Below are positions 10,985 through 21,388 of a stretch of 64,000 nucleotides of DNA, piece after piece. Position 1 is the stretch's first letter. The number at the start of each line of letters is the position of its first letter. A program made the position numbers and the translations under genes. The DNA lies in NCBI RefSeq assembly GCF_904849725.1, contig NC_058518.1, positions 394,059,581 through 394,123,580 on the forward strand, written 5' to 3'. The notes under the pieces were generated by a model, which was not told where the DNA came from, did no database searches, and saw only the letters and a program-made list of their open reading frames with translations. The stretch comes from Hordeum vulgare subsp. vulgare (Eukaryota; Streptophyta; Magnoliopsida; Poales; Poaceae).

Positions 10985-13071
10985 TCTATTGCAGGAGTTT
11001 GCTTCCGGTGGAGTATCATGGTTGCTCGATAGTGTAGCAACAAATCATATGACTGGAAGCAAGGACTTGGTGGTGGACGTGCATCCTACCCCATCTATGC
11101 CCACCCATGTCCAATTTGTTGATGCTTCAATGTCTAAGGTACTCGGATTTGGTAAGGTGGTCAACTCTCAAGATTTATCTATTGAGAAGGTCATGCTTGT
11201 TGAGTCCCTTGCATACAATTTACTTTCCGTTCGTCAACTTGCAATTATGGGATTTGCCACATTCTTTAATCTTGATAGGAGCTAGACTCTTAAGTAGGCT
11301 ATGTTGGATATGTCGAAAATGGTCTCTATGTGGTGAACTTTTCACAGCGACCCACTAAGACTGCGACTTGTCTAATGGCTAAAGTTGATGTGGGCTGGCT
11401 TTGGCATCGCCGGCTAGCCCATGTCAATATGAGATCTTTGCAAAGTCTTCTCAAAGGGGACCATGTCCGTGGACTAACAAATGTGAGTTTTGCCAGAGGT
11501 CATGCTTGCAGTGCTTGTATTGAAGGGAAGATTCATGAAACTGCTCATCGTCCCACGACTCTCATTTACACTAAGAGGCCCTTGGAGCTTCTTCATATGG
11601 ATCTCTTTGGTCCTCCGTCTTTTGATAGTCTTGGAGTCAGAAAGTACTACTTGGTGATTGTTGATGATTACTCAAGATACACTTGGGTATATTTCTTCAA
11701 GAGGAAGAGTGAGACGCAACACACAGTCATCAACTTTGCTAATGAAGCTCAACGTCAACATGAAGCAAAGATTCTGATGATTAGAAGTGACAATGACACT
11801 GAGTTCAAGAACTACACCCTGGATGAGTTTCTCAGTGATGAGGGGATCAAGCATCAATATTTAGCACCATACACCCCTCAACAAAATGGTGTTGCGGGAA
11901 GGAAGAACCAGACGTTGATGAACGCGGCAAGAACAATGATGGCGGAATTCAAATCTCTGTACAACTTTTGGGCCGAAGCCATCAACACAGCATGCCATGC
12001 ATCCAATCGGCTCTATATCCGCAAAGGCTTGAACAAGACTCCATATGAGATCCTCACCAAAAATAAGCCCAACCTGAAGTACTTCAGGGTTTTCGGGTGT
12101 AAGTGTTTCATTCTCAAGAAAGGTGCTCGTTTAGCTAAATTTGATTCTAGAGCTCGAGAGGGCATTTTTGTTGGTTATGCTACAAACTCTCATGCTTACT
12201 GTGTCCTCAACAAATCCACCAGACTCATTGAGGAGACGTGTAACGTGGAGTTTGATGAAAATAATGGCTCCCAAGTGGAGAAAAGTGGTCTTTGTGATGT
12301 AGGTGATGAAATTCCTCCCCAAACCATAAGAAGAATGGGGATTGGTCAAATTCTCCCCATTGAGGAACCCATTGTGGATGAAAGAGAAGGACAATGCTCT
12401 ACTCAAGTGGAGCCATCACCCTCGCTAGCCCCACACGCTTTCGATGAACAAAGTGAAGACCCTCAACCAGCTGAACAAGATCAAGGACGAGATCAACCAC
12501 ACAAAGATGGTGATGCACCAAATGATTTCCAAGTTCTAACATAAGGTTCCGAATCTGCTCAAGATCAAGATCAAGTGCAACCACAAGATCAAGATCAAGA
12601 ACAACCACAAGATAAAGAACAAACCACTGAGCTTGCTCAAGATGATGATCAAGTTGATGCTCCACAATTAACTAGCGCGGAACTCCTGGAGTGTCGCGTA
12701 GGAGAGATAGCCTCCAAGCTAAGGGACAAATCACATCTTATGGAGAATGTGCTTGGAAGCTTAAAAAAGGGAGTATCCACTCGTAAACAAATTTCAAATT
12801 ATTGTGAGCATCACGCGTTTGTTTCGTATTGTGAACCTCAACAGGTACAGGAAGCGCTCGATGATGATATTGGCTTATGGCCATGCATGAAGAACTGAAC
12901 AACTTCGAGCGCAATCAAGTTTGGGAATTAGTGCCAAGACCAAAGGTCGAACATAATGTCATTGGGACCAAATGGATCTTCAAAAACAAGCAAGACACCA
13001 ATGGAATTGTGGTTTGAAATAAGGCAAGACTGGTGGCTCAAGGTTACTCCCAAGTCAAGGGTATTGACTAC
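10985..13071 (+). pseudogene. Element B pol, 5' part: protease, integrase, start of reverse transcriptase
   Basis: The frame reads through the protease site as LLDSVATNHMTG, where the usual catalytic DSG is changed to DSV. Next come the integrase HHCC region (HRRLAHV to ACSACIEGK) and the catalytic core with the first Asp in LLHMDLFGP and the second in RSDNDTEF. The expected Glu in NGVAGRKNQ is Gly, so integrase would be inactive. The linker to reverse transcriptase is rich in Gln-Asp pairs (12556-12640). Stops occur at 11283, 12542 and 13013, and there is a frameshift near 12890. Element A inserted after GIDY at 13071; the reading continues at 24980. Confidence 0.85.
13067..13071 (+). repeat. 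Left target site duplication of element A
   Basis: ACTAC directly before the LTR start matches ACTAC at 24975-24979. The duplicated site lies in the reverse transcriptase codons of element B. Confidence 0.95.
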
Positions 13072-13429
13072 TGAAAGTGCATGCTATGCCCCTAATCGTC
13101 TTTTGGTGTTAATGACAACACATACATAGGAAACTAATCCTATTTGTTGAGTGTATCTCAGGACGGCAAGTACTTTAGTAGATTAAGATTTATGTGCCAA
13201 AGGTTGCCTGAAAATATTGGTGATTTATATTTCGAGAAGACTCGGGATTAAGAACAGATGATGTAGAGTAGTTTTTTTGAGTTTACTGATATTGAGTATA
13301 GGGATCCCGCACTATTAAGAGGGGATCACAGGCTTTGCGATAAACTTGCTCATACCACACCTCTACAATCATATCAAACACCACATACTATCCACTCTGT
13401 CTTCAATTCAATACATGTCCAATTACCTC

Positions 13430-13700
13430 GGACATCCGGCTCCCTCCGGACATTCGAGGGCCGGACGTCCGGCTGGCTTCGGAAATCCGCAGCCAGGCAC
13501 CAGTAGTTTGTAAGGCTTATATCTCGGAAATCCGACTCCCTCCGGACGTCCGAGGTCCGGACGTCCGGCCATGCTCCAGAAATCCGGAAGTCAACACCAG
13601 TAGAATGTGTGCCCTATATCTCGGAAATCCGGCTCCCTCCGGACGTCCGAGCGCCGGATGTCCGACCCCCATCGGAAATCCGGAAGCCACCACCAGTAGA
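13430..13700 (+). repeat. Three tandem repeats of about 97 bp in the LTR U3
   Basis: The word CACCAGTAG recurs at 13498, 13595 and 13691, giving periods of 97 and 96 bp. Each unit holds a CGGAAATCCG-like word and one or two GGACGTCC palindromes. The 3' LTR has the same block at about 23683-23953. Confidence 0.85.
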
Positions 13701-13932
13701 AATTGTGCTATATAACACGGACTTCCGGGCCACTCCGGACGTCCGTATGCTGATGAATTCAAATATGTTCAGGCACATCTATAGGCCTCGGACGACCGAC
13801 CCCTGTCGGACGTCCGACCGCTGATGAATTCAGAAGAGTTCTAGTCATTCCTACAGGTCTTGGACGACTGACCCCTGTCGGACGTCCGGCCCCTCACGGA
13901 CGCCCGGACTTCCGACAAGTGTCGGACGTCCG
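13434..13932 (+). promoter_or_regulatory. GGACGTCC palindrome array upstream of the LTR TATA box
   Basis: Eight exact GGACGTCC copies and several one-base variants lie in about 500 bp. They often sit in TCGGACGTCCGA-like context, a longer palindrome with an ACGT core. ACGT-core palindromes are classic bZIP factor sites in plants, so an enhancer role is plausible but not shown. The array ends about 50 bp before the TATA box. Confidence 0.55.
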
Positions 13933-13980
13933 GACCCTGTGTGACTTATTGCACCTCCAACGGCTGGATTTCACTCCACA

Positions 13981-13989
13981 CTATAAATA
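13981..13989 (+). promoter_or_regulatory. TATA box of the 5' LTR of element A
   Basis: CTATAAATA lies just after the palindrome array; the same box is in the 3' LTR at 24234-24242. It is the likely promoter for the full-length RNA. Confidence 0.7.
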
Positions 13990-14723
13990 CTCTTCTCCCA
14001 CCTCGTGAAAGGTTGTTCAACACAGCTAAGACACACCCAAGAACACCTTGCCTCTCACTAACTCTTGTCTACACCAAATCCTAGATCCCAAGAGCATTTG
14101 TGAGTCCTTTTGAGTGTTATTCCAATCAAAAGATAGATCGTCTCTCTCTCCTCCTTCCCACCAAAGTGATTTGTGATTTGAGCAAGTTTTGAGAAATCCC
14201 CGTGATCTTGTTACTCTTGGAGGTTGGAGACTCCTAGGCGGTAGGAGTCTTTGGAGAGGAATCAAACCATTGTGATATCCCCCGGAAAGTTTGTGAAGGT
14301 TTGGAAGCCACCTCAAGGCTTACCACTAGTGGTTGAGAAACGCCTTCGTGGAGTTATCTCAAAGGGAGAATAGGGTGAGCCTTCGTGGCATTGGTGTGCC
14401 TTCGTGGTAACATCCGCCCCTCTAACGATGACGTAGCTTCCCTCCAAGGAAGTGAACATCGGGATACATCCTTGTCTCTCTCGGAGTTTCGGTTATTCAT
14501 AACCCTAACTCTCTACTTGTGTTAATCCTTATTACATACTTGTATTTGATTATTGTTTACCGCTTGCCTTGCTTCACTCCTAATAGCTTACTCTTTGTCA
14601 TAGCAATTACTAGGCTTACACTTATATTCCACACTTTAGCCTAAAATTGCTAAGTAATTATTAAAATTTGGATTTGTACCTATTCACCCCCCCCCCTCTA
14701 GGTCCATCTCGATCCTTTTCAAT

Positions 14724-14735
14724 TGGTATCACAGC
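14724..14735 (+). other. Primer binding site of element A
   Basis: TGGTATCACAGC lies two bases after the LTR end. It differs from the usual TGGTATCAGAGC by one base (G to C). Confidence 0.85.
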
Positions 14736-14775
14736 CTCGTGCTCTATTTGTGTGACTTAACCGCCCTAGAGCGAG

Positions 14776-17334
14776 ATGGACATGGATCCAGCTACGGTAG
14801 CTCCAGTGCAGAGGGACGGGACTTCCGCGGAAGTCAAGTATTTCACCTCTGAGGACCTGGAACGGGCCCTTGCCAAGAAAAAAGAGGAGCATGATGCTTC
14901 TCTTAAGGCCATAATTCAAATGAGACTAGCATCATTAACGACGGGGACAACCACGTCCCCGAGGGCCTCAGGGCCCCACGTACACGGTACCTCATTTGGC
15001 CAACCTCCTCCGGAGAGGAACCAAACCAGTGTTCCATGGCTCTATGCTAGATCTCAAATTGAGAAACCTAAGTACAATCCTGGAGGAAAACCTCCCTTGC
15101 TTGATGACAATTCCGATTTTGCTTTGTGGAGAGTTGGTATGCAGGATCATCTTAGGTACGCCAATGATGAGATGCTGGACATCCTTGAACATGGGTACAA
15201 TCCTGTTGATCCAAGATGCCTCACGCCCAGAGAAACTTATGACAAGCATCTCAATGACACTGCAATCATGTGCATAAGAAAAGGAATGAATGACAAGCAA
15301 CGAAGACCTTACATTCACATCACAAGTGCCAAGGAATTGTGGGACAGCATCATAAGGACCAAGACCAGTACCTCCACTCTTCGGCTTGCTCAATATGAAA
15401 TTGCCAAGGGGCAATTACAGAATTTCTGTATGGAAAAGGGTGAATCTCCCAAGCAACTACTAGAACGGCTCATGACTCTCGCCGCAGACATTGAGTCATG
15501 TGACTGTGACAAGACGCAAGATGGTTTTAATCTGACCAATAGATTTCTTGTGGACAAGTTACTTCACGCTCTTGCTCCATATCACCATCAAATGGTATGG
15601 GACATGAGACAACATCATGCTTTCAAAGAAATGACTCTGGATGACATCATATCCACTTTCCAATTATTTGAAGAGTCAAAGGCAAATGCAACAAAGCACC
15701 TAGCCATGCATGGCACTTCAACATCAAAGATCAATCTTGCTTTGAAAGCCAAGCATGAGTATGACGAAGAAGAAAGTGAAGAAGAAGAAGGTGATGATGA
15801 CTGTCAAGATGGTGATGACGTTGACTCTGATGAAAGCCCATCGTTTGAGGACATTGCTCTCTTTGTGAAGAAGTTCAGTGCACGGAAGTTCAAGGGAAGA
15901 TTCCCAAAGAAGAAGGTAAGGAAATGCTATAACCGTGAGGAAACCAACCACTTCTCCAATGACTGCCCTTATGAGAAGAGAAAAGACAAACCAAGGTTTC
16001 CAAAGACCTTTGTAAAGAAGAAGTTGCCAAACCCCATGAACTCCAAGTCCAAGAGGACAGATGGAAGAGCAATGGTTGCACAAGAAGAATCAGATCCAGA
16101 AGATGTTGGTGGAGTTGCCGGAGTAGCTCAAGATACACTGAGTACCTTGAGGCTAGTCAACAAAAGTGGTGAAGTTGTTCACTACAACTATATGAAGGAC
16201 TACAAGGGCAACGCTCACAAGTGTTTGATGGCAAAGACTGCCATGGGAGATGGGGAAGACCAAAGCTCCCATGATAAGGTTAAGGTAACCCCACGGTTAA
16301 ACTCTTTCAGTCTAGTTTCTACCCCTTCTGATGAGTATCTTGATGCGGAAGATCATTATGAGGATAATGATTTAGATCATCCCATGTTTGCTAAAATGAA
16401 CAAATTTATGTGCTCTCTTAAAGGAAAGAAGCTCACTATGTTTCGCATACTTATGGAAATGGTGAGTAAGCACACCAATACCATCAAGGAACTCGAAACC
16501 CTCGTCACTGAGGAGAAGGAGAGAAATGAACTCCTTGAGCAGAAAGTCCTTTATGAGTAAGCACAAAATGATGCATTATGTTCAAAAGTAGGTGAAAACC
16601 TTGATAAACATGCTAATGATCTTGCCTCCTTGAAAAAGGCTGAAAATGTGTGCAGAGAATTACTAAATGATAAAGACTGACTTGTGAACTCTCATGCTTC
16701 TCTTTCTAAGGACTGTGAGCGTCTATCCTTGTCTCTCAAAGACAAGGAAGAGAAACTCACTGTTCTTACAAAGAGCTTTGAGGCACTTAAGGTCACTTAT
16801 CTTGACACTCTAGCTAAGGCCTACTCCTCACCTATTATCAATGTTGATACCTGCACTACTAACCCTAGTAGTGAACTGACATCTATCCTTGAGGAAAACT
16901 GTTCGTTAAGGGCACAGCTAGACAGAGGTCTCATGACATGTGCACAAGGACAAAAGACTCTCAATGAGATCTTAAGTGGACACAATGGAGGTTTCGCCAA
17001 GGAAGGGCTTGGGTTCAACCCAAGCACTGCCAAGAAAAGTGCATCTCCTCTGAAGTGTACCACTCCTCTTAAGGAAATATTTGTACCAGAGGGACACATG
17101 GAGAAAGGTAAGATTGTGAGTGGATCGGCCACTAGGGGTTCGTCTACTCACAACAAGACAACCGAATTCATGCCGCCATCCTATGTACTACGCAAATCAA
17201 AGGAAGGAGAGGTCTATGCTAAATTCGTTGGTCCCCGGAATGCATTTCGATTCTATGCTATTTGGGTCCCTAAGACTCTTGTAACTAATGTGAAAGGCCC
17301 CATGACAAAATGGGTACCTCAAACCAAGTCTTAA
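14776..17334 (+). pseudogene. gag of element A (two premature stops)
   Basis: The frame starts at ATG 14776 (MDMDPATVAP) and ends at TAA 17332-17334. TAA at 16558-16560 and TGA at 16678-16680 interrupt it in the same frame. Both can be explained by C-to-T changes (CAA and CGA as parents). The N-terminal half is the helical UBN2-type gag domain (about residues 90-310). It is followed by an acidic run, a Lys-rich segment and a zinc knuckle at about residues 385-398 that reads CYNR...H...C, with the second Cys replaced by Arg. The C-terminal third is coiled-coil-like, as in B. Intact, it would form the particle shell and bind the element RNA. Pol follows in the +1 frame. Confidence 0.88.
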
Positions 17335-17345
17335 TTCTTTACAGG
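17326..17345 (+). promoter_or_regulatory. gag-pol junction of element A: stop codon and CAG acceptor-like site
   Basis: The gag frame ends AAG TCT TAA followed by T, and pol is open in the +1 frame across this point. Eight bases further on, a pyrimidine-rich stretch runs into ACAG at 17341-17344. Element B has the same layout (CCT TGA T, then TATTGCAG, at 10979-10994). Either +1 frameshifting at the stop or splicing to the CAG could produce pol; the sequence alone does not decide. Confidence 0.45.
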
Positions 17346-20300
17346 CTGTTTTCTCCGGTGGAGCAAAATGGGTGATCGACAGTGGATGCACCAATCATAT
17401 GACCGGAGATAGTAACTTGCTCTATGACTTCATGCAAGCCATTCGACCATACATGAGCATTGTATTTGGTGGAGGGTCGAAAGGGCAGGTAATTGGGTTG
17501 GGCAAGGTGGCAATCACTAATGACATGTCTATTGCAAATGTCATGCTTGTCCAATCTCTTCAATATCATTTACTTTCAGTTCGCCAATTGGCTTTCGTCG
17601 GTTATGACACACTATTTGGACTAACGGATGTGAAAGTCTTTAAGAGAGACACTCTTGAAGTGGCTTTTGTTGGAGAGTTGGATGGCAACCTTTACATGGT
17701 TGATTTCTCGAAAGAGAGAACTTTCCATACAACTTGTTTAATGGCCAAGGCCGACATGGGATGGCTGTGGCATCGCCGGCTCGCCCATGTTGGCATGAAA
17801 AATCTTCAAAATATCTTAAACGGTAATCACATTCTTGGACTAACAAATGTATCTTTTAAGAAAGATCGTGTGTGCAGTGCATGCATAGCTGGGAAACAAC
17901 ATCAATCAAGACATCCACCCAAGAACATTGTATCCACTTCGAGGCCGTTAGAGCTCCTTCATGTGGATCTATTTGGGCCTCCTTCATGGGCAAGTCTTGG
18001 AGGGAAAAAGTATGGCCTAGTCATCGTTGATGATTACTCAAGATATACATGGGTGTTCTTTCTCAAGTCCAAGGACGAGACGAAGGTCACTTTCATTGAC
18101 TTTGCCAAACAAGCCCAACGGAAGTTTGACAAGGACATCAAGGCAGTAAGAAGTGATAATGGCTCTGAGTTCAAGAACTACACCCTAGAAGAATTTCTTA
18201 GTGATGAGGGGATTGAACATTAGTACTCTGCACCTTACACCCCCCAACAAAATGTTGTGGCAGAGAGGAAGAACCGGACACTCGTGGAAATGGCAAGGTC
18301 CATGTTAGATGAATACAAGTCACCACATAGCTTTTGGGCTGAGGCCGTCAACACAGCATGTCATGCATCAAACCGGCTCTTCCTCCGATCAATATTGGAG
18401 AAAACTCCATATGAGCTCCTAACTGGGAACAAGCCCAATGTTAAGTACTTTCGTGTGTTTGGATGCAAATGCTTCATCCTCAACAAACGGGAACGGTTAG
18501 GGAAATTTCAATCCAAAACAACTGAGGGGATTTTTGTTGGCTATGGGTCAAACTCTCACGCCTACAGAGTCTACAACAAATCCACTGGATGTGTTATAGA
18601 AACGTGTGACGTGACGTTTGATGAATTTAACCGCTCCCATGGGGAGCAAGTTGGTCTAAATGATGCAGGTGAAGAAGACTCCCCACAAGATATCTTAAAC
18701 ATGGGTGTAGGTGCACTTCTGCCTATGGAACAAAGACCCCATGATGATGATGAAGATGATGAGAACATCTCACATCCTCAAGACAGTTCACTGCCCGTAC
18801 CTCCACAAGATATTAGCACACCCATCATGCCAGTTGTTGAGGATCAAGTGGGAGAACATGTCTCTCACCCTGATGACACTCAAGAACAAGTTGATCTTCA
18901 AGAGGTAGACCAAAGTATGGGTATGCTTGATGATGAACCTCAACAGGTGCAATGCGAAGAGGAATATCTTCCTCCGCACATAAATGATCCATATGTTGAG
19001 GACGTTGATGATGGAAACGAAGTTGAACCTCGTGAAACCTTGACCTCCATCATGCCACGTGTGGCTGGTCGTGTTGATATTGATCAAATCCTCACAGGCG
19101 TGTCGGAAGGTAGAGTGACTCGTAAACAATTAACAAACTTTTGTGCTCACTTTTCGTTTGTCTCTAGTACCGTGCCACACAGGGTTCAGGATGCATTATG
19201 TGACAATGACTGGCTACTTGCTATGCAAGAGGAGCTAAACAGTTTTACACGCAACGAAGTATGGTCATTGGTAGAACGACCAACTGAGGAACATAATGTC
19301 ATTGGAACTAAATGGATTTTCAAGAACAAGGAAGATGAGAACGGAACTATCCTACGCAACAAGGCAAGGTTAGTAGCACATGGGTACTCCCAAATTGAAG
19401 GTTTGGACTTTGGTGAAACTTTCGCCCCTGTTGCTCGTCTTGAGTCCATTCGCATTTTATTGGCCTATGCTGCTTTCAATGGTTTTACCTTGCATCAAAT
19501 GGATGTGAAAAGTGCTTTTCTTAACGGTCCTCTACAAGAAGAGGTATATGTATCACAACCACCTGGGTTTGTTGACCCTCATCACAAAGACCATGTATAT
19601 AAACTTCACAAGGCACTTTATGGTCTTAAACAAGCACCCCGTGCCTGGTACGATCATCTTAAGAAGTTCCTACTCGATGATGGCTTTGTGGTGGGGGTGA
19701 TCGATCCCACTCTTTTTACTAAGAGGGAAAATGGTGATTTGATCTTATGCCAAATCTATGTAGATGACATCATTTTTGGTTCTCCTAACATCCATTTGTG
19801 CAAGAAGTTTGCGGCCTCCATGACCAAGACCTTTGAGATGTCACTCAACACGGACTTGAAGTTCTTTCTTGGTTTTCAAATACAACAATTTCAAGAAGGG
19901 ATTTTCTTGTCTCAAACTAAGTACCTCAAGGACATTCTTGAGAAGTTTGATATGACAAATGCTAAACCAATGAAGACACCCATGGCCACCGATGTAGTTC
20001 TGAATGAAGACTCAAACGGTATTCCTTTTGGCCCATCTACTTATCGCTCCATGATTGGTTCGCTGCTTTATCTTTGCGCATCTAGACCGGACATCATGTT
20101 AAGTGTAGGAATATGTGCTAGATTTCAAGCTTCCCCTATGGAAAGCCATCACACGGCGGTTAAGCATATTCTTAGATACCTTGTTCACACCCCAAAGTTA
20201 GGCTTATGGTACCCTAAGGATGCAAAGTTTGATCTTATTGGGTATTCTGATGCGGATTGGGCCAGTGATAAAGTGGGACGGAAATCCACTTCTCGTGCAT

Positions 20301-20692
20301 GTCAGTTTCTTGGACGCTCGTTGGTAAGTTGGTCCTCGAAGAAGCAGAACTGTGTTTCTCTCTCCACGGCCGAGGCCGAATATATTGCACCCGCAAGCTG
20401 TGCTACTCAATTGCTATGGATGAGGCAAACACTGAAGGATTATGGTATCACGTATCGACACGTTCCTCTTCTCTGTGATAATGAAAGTGCCGTAAAGATC
20501 TTCGTGAACCCCATTGATCACCCTCGCACAAAACATATTGATATTAGGTATCATTTCTTGAGAGACCATGTGCAAAAGGGTGACATTGATATTACCCATG
20601 TGGGTACCGACATGCAGTTAGCCGACATTTTCACCAAGCCACTTAGCGGAGCTAGGTTCTGTCAACTTAGGTGTGAACTTGGTATCTTGTAG
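17345..20692 (+). pseudogene. pol of element A: protease, integrase, reverse transcriptase, RNase H
   Basis: The protease motif VIDSGCTNHMTG is intact at about 17372. The integrase has the HHCC region (HRRLAHV to CSACIAGK) and the catalytic Asp, Asp and Glu in LLHVDLFGP, RSDNGSEF and VVAERKNR. One TAG at 18221-18223, replacing a Gln codon just before the [10 protein letters not shown] stretch, cuts the frame inside the integrase core. The downstream 811-residue frame holds an acidic linker, the full reverse transcriptase with YVDD (near 19758), and RNase H (YSDADWASD to [10 protein letters not shown]), ending at 20692. Only one nonsense base separates this from a full-length polyprotein. The product would process, integrate and copy the element. 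Confidence 0.92.
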
Positions 20693-21388
20693 CTTGACAA
20701 CATATCTTGAAATCTTGCACACATACATACACTCACATTATGGTTGTGTCTTGATGTGCGCATACATTTAGGGGGAGTCGTAATTCTATGTGTTTTTAAG
20801 CTTACAACATACACACAGATCATTTCATGCATGTAATGCTTCTTGGAAAACAGTGTTCGTATTTTTTTGTGATACCATGCAAGTCATCATCATCAAAACA
20901 AAAAATTACCAGAACTGGCCTCTCCCTTCTCCTCTCTCTCGGACGTCCGGCTAATCTCGGACGTCCGGGGCCAGAACAACCTCCGGACGTCCGACACCTC
21001 TCGGACGTCCGACGCGGCAAAACCTCCTCCGGTCGTCCGACCAGTGTCGGTCGTCCGACGCCAGAACAACCTCCGGACGTTCGATGCCTCGGGGCCTCTA
21101 TATAAAGCTGGGCGCGGGGCTGGGCTTTTGCCCTAACCACCAGCGCCCCCTTTTCCCCCAGTCGCCGCCGCCAGCCCGAGGAAATGCTCGAGGAGCCCCT
21201 GCCCAGCGCCGATCTCCTCAAGATCAGTCCGATCTCCTCCGCGGATCCCCCACTTCTTCCTCCGTATTCTTCGCGGGATCCATCCTCAGGTCGCTCCTCC
21301 GTCTCCTTTCGCGTTGGATTTGATTTCTCCCATGTATCTCCATGTTCGTTCCTCATTTGGGGATTTTTTTTCATTCGCGTAGGGCTTC
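20693..21388 (+). promoter_or_regulatory. pol-ORF3 spacer of element A with internal promoter-like block
   Basis: After pol comes about 240 bp with a purine tract (TTAGGGGGAGTC near 20769). Then 20939-21088 holds four exact GGACGTCC palindromes plus GGTCGTCC and GGACGTTC variants, the same words as the LTR array. TATATAAA follows at 21099-21106 and then a GC-rich leader. In the leader, a donor-like CAG/GTCGCT near 21287 and an acceptor-like GCGTAG near 21382 could bound a short 5' UTR intron before the ORF3 ATG at 21389. Promoter function is inferred from layout only. Confidence 0.5.
21099..21106 (+). promoter_or_regulatory. Internal TATA box upstream of ORF3 (element A)
   Basis: TATATAAA lies about 10 bases after the internal palindrome cluster and 282 bp before the ORF3 start, in a GC-rich setting that makes a chance match less likely. 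Confidence 0.5.

Larger units (their letters stand above)
13072..14721 (+). repeat. 5' LTR of element A (1650 bp)
   Basis: It starts TGAAAGTGCATGC and ends CGATCCTTTTCA. The U3 part carries about 97-bp tandem repeats and an array of GGACGTCC palindromes, then a TATA box at 13981-13989. The 3' part ends with a C-run and CTAGGTCCATCTCGATCC, similar in layout to the LTR end of element B. Confidence 0.95.

Noticed and set aside
13430..13932. CRISPR-like array
   Set aside because: The repeats are direct LTR tandem units with palindromes in a plant retrotransposon; spacers are not unique and both LTRs share them.
14992..15414. Minus-strand frame of 140 codons inside gag of element A
   Set aside because: It is an antisense shadow of a well supported gag frame.
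20820..21374. Minus-strand open frame of 184 codons over the ORF3 promoter-like block of element A
   Set aside because: It is created by GC-rich repeated palindromes read in reverse; no family motif, and it overlaps the better supported internal promoter and leader.
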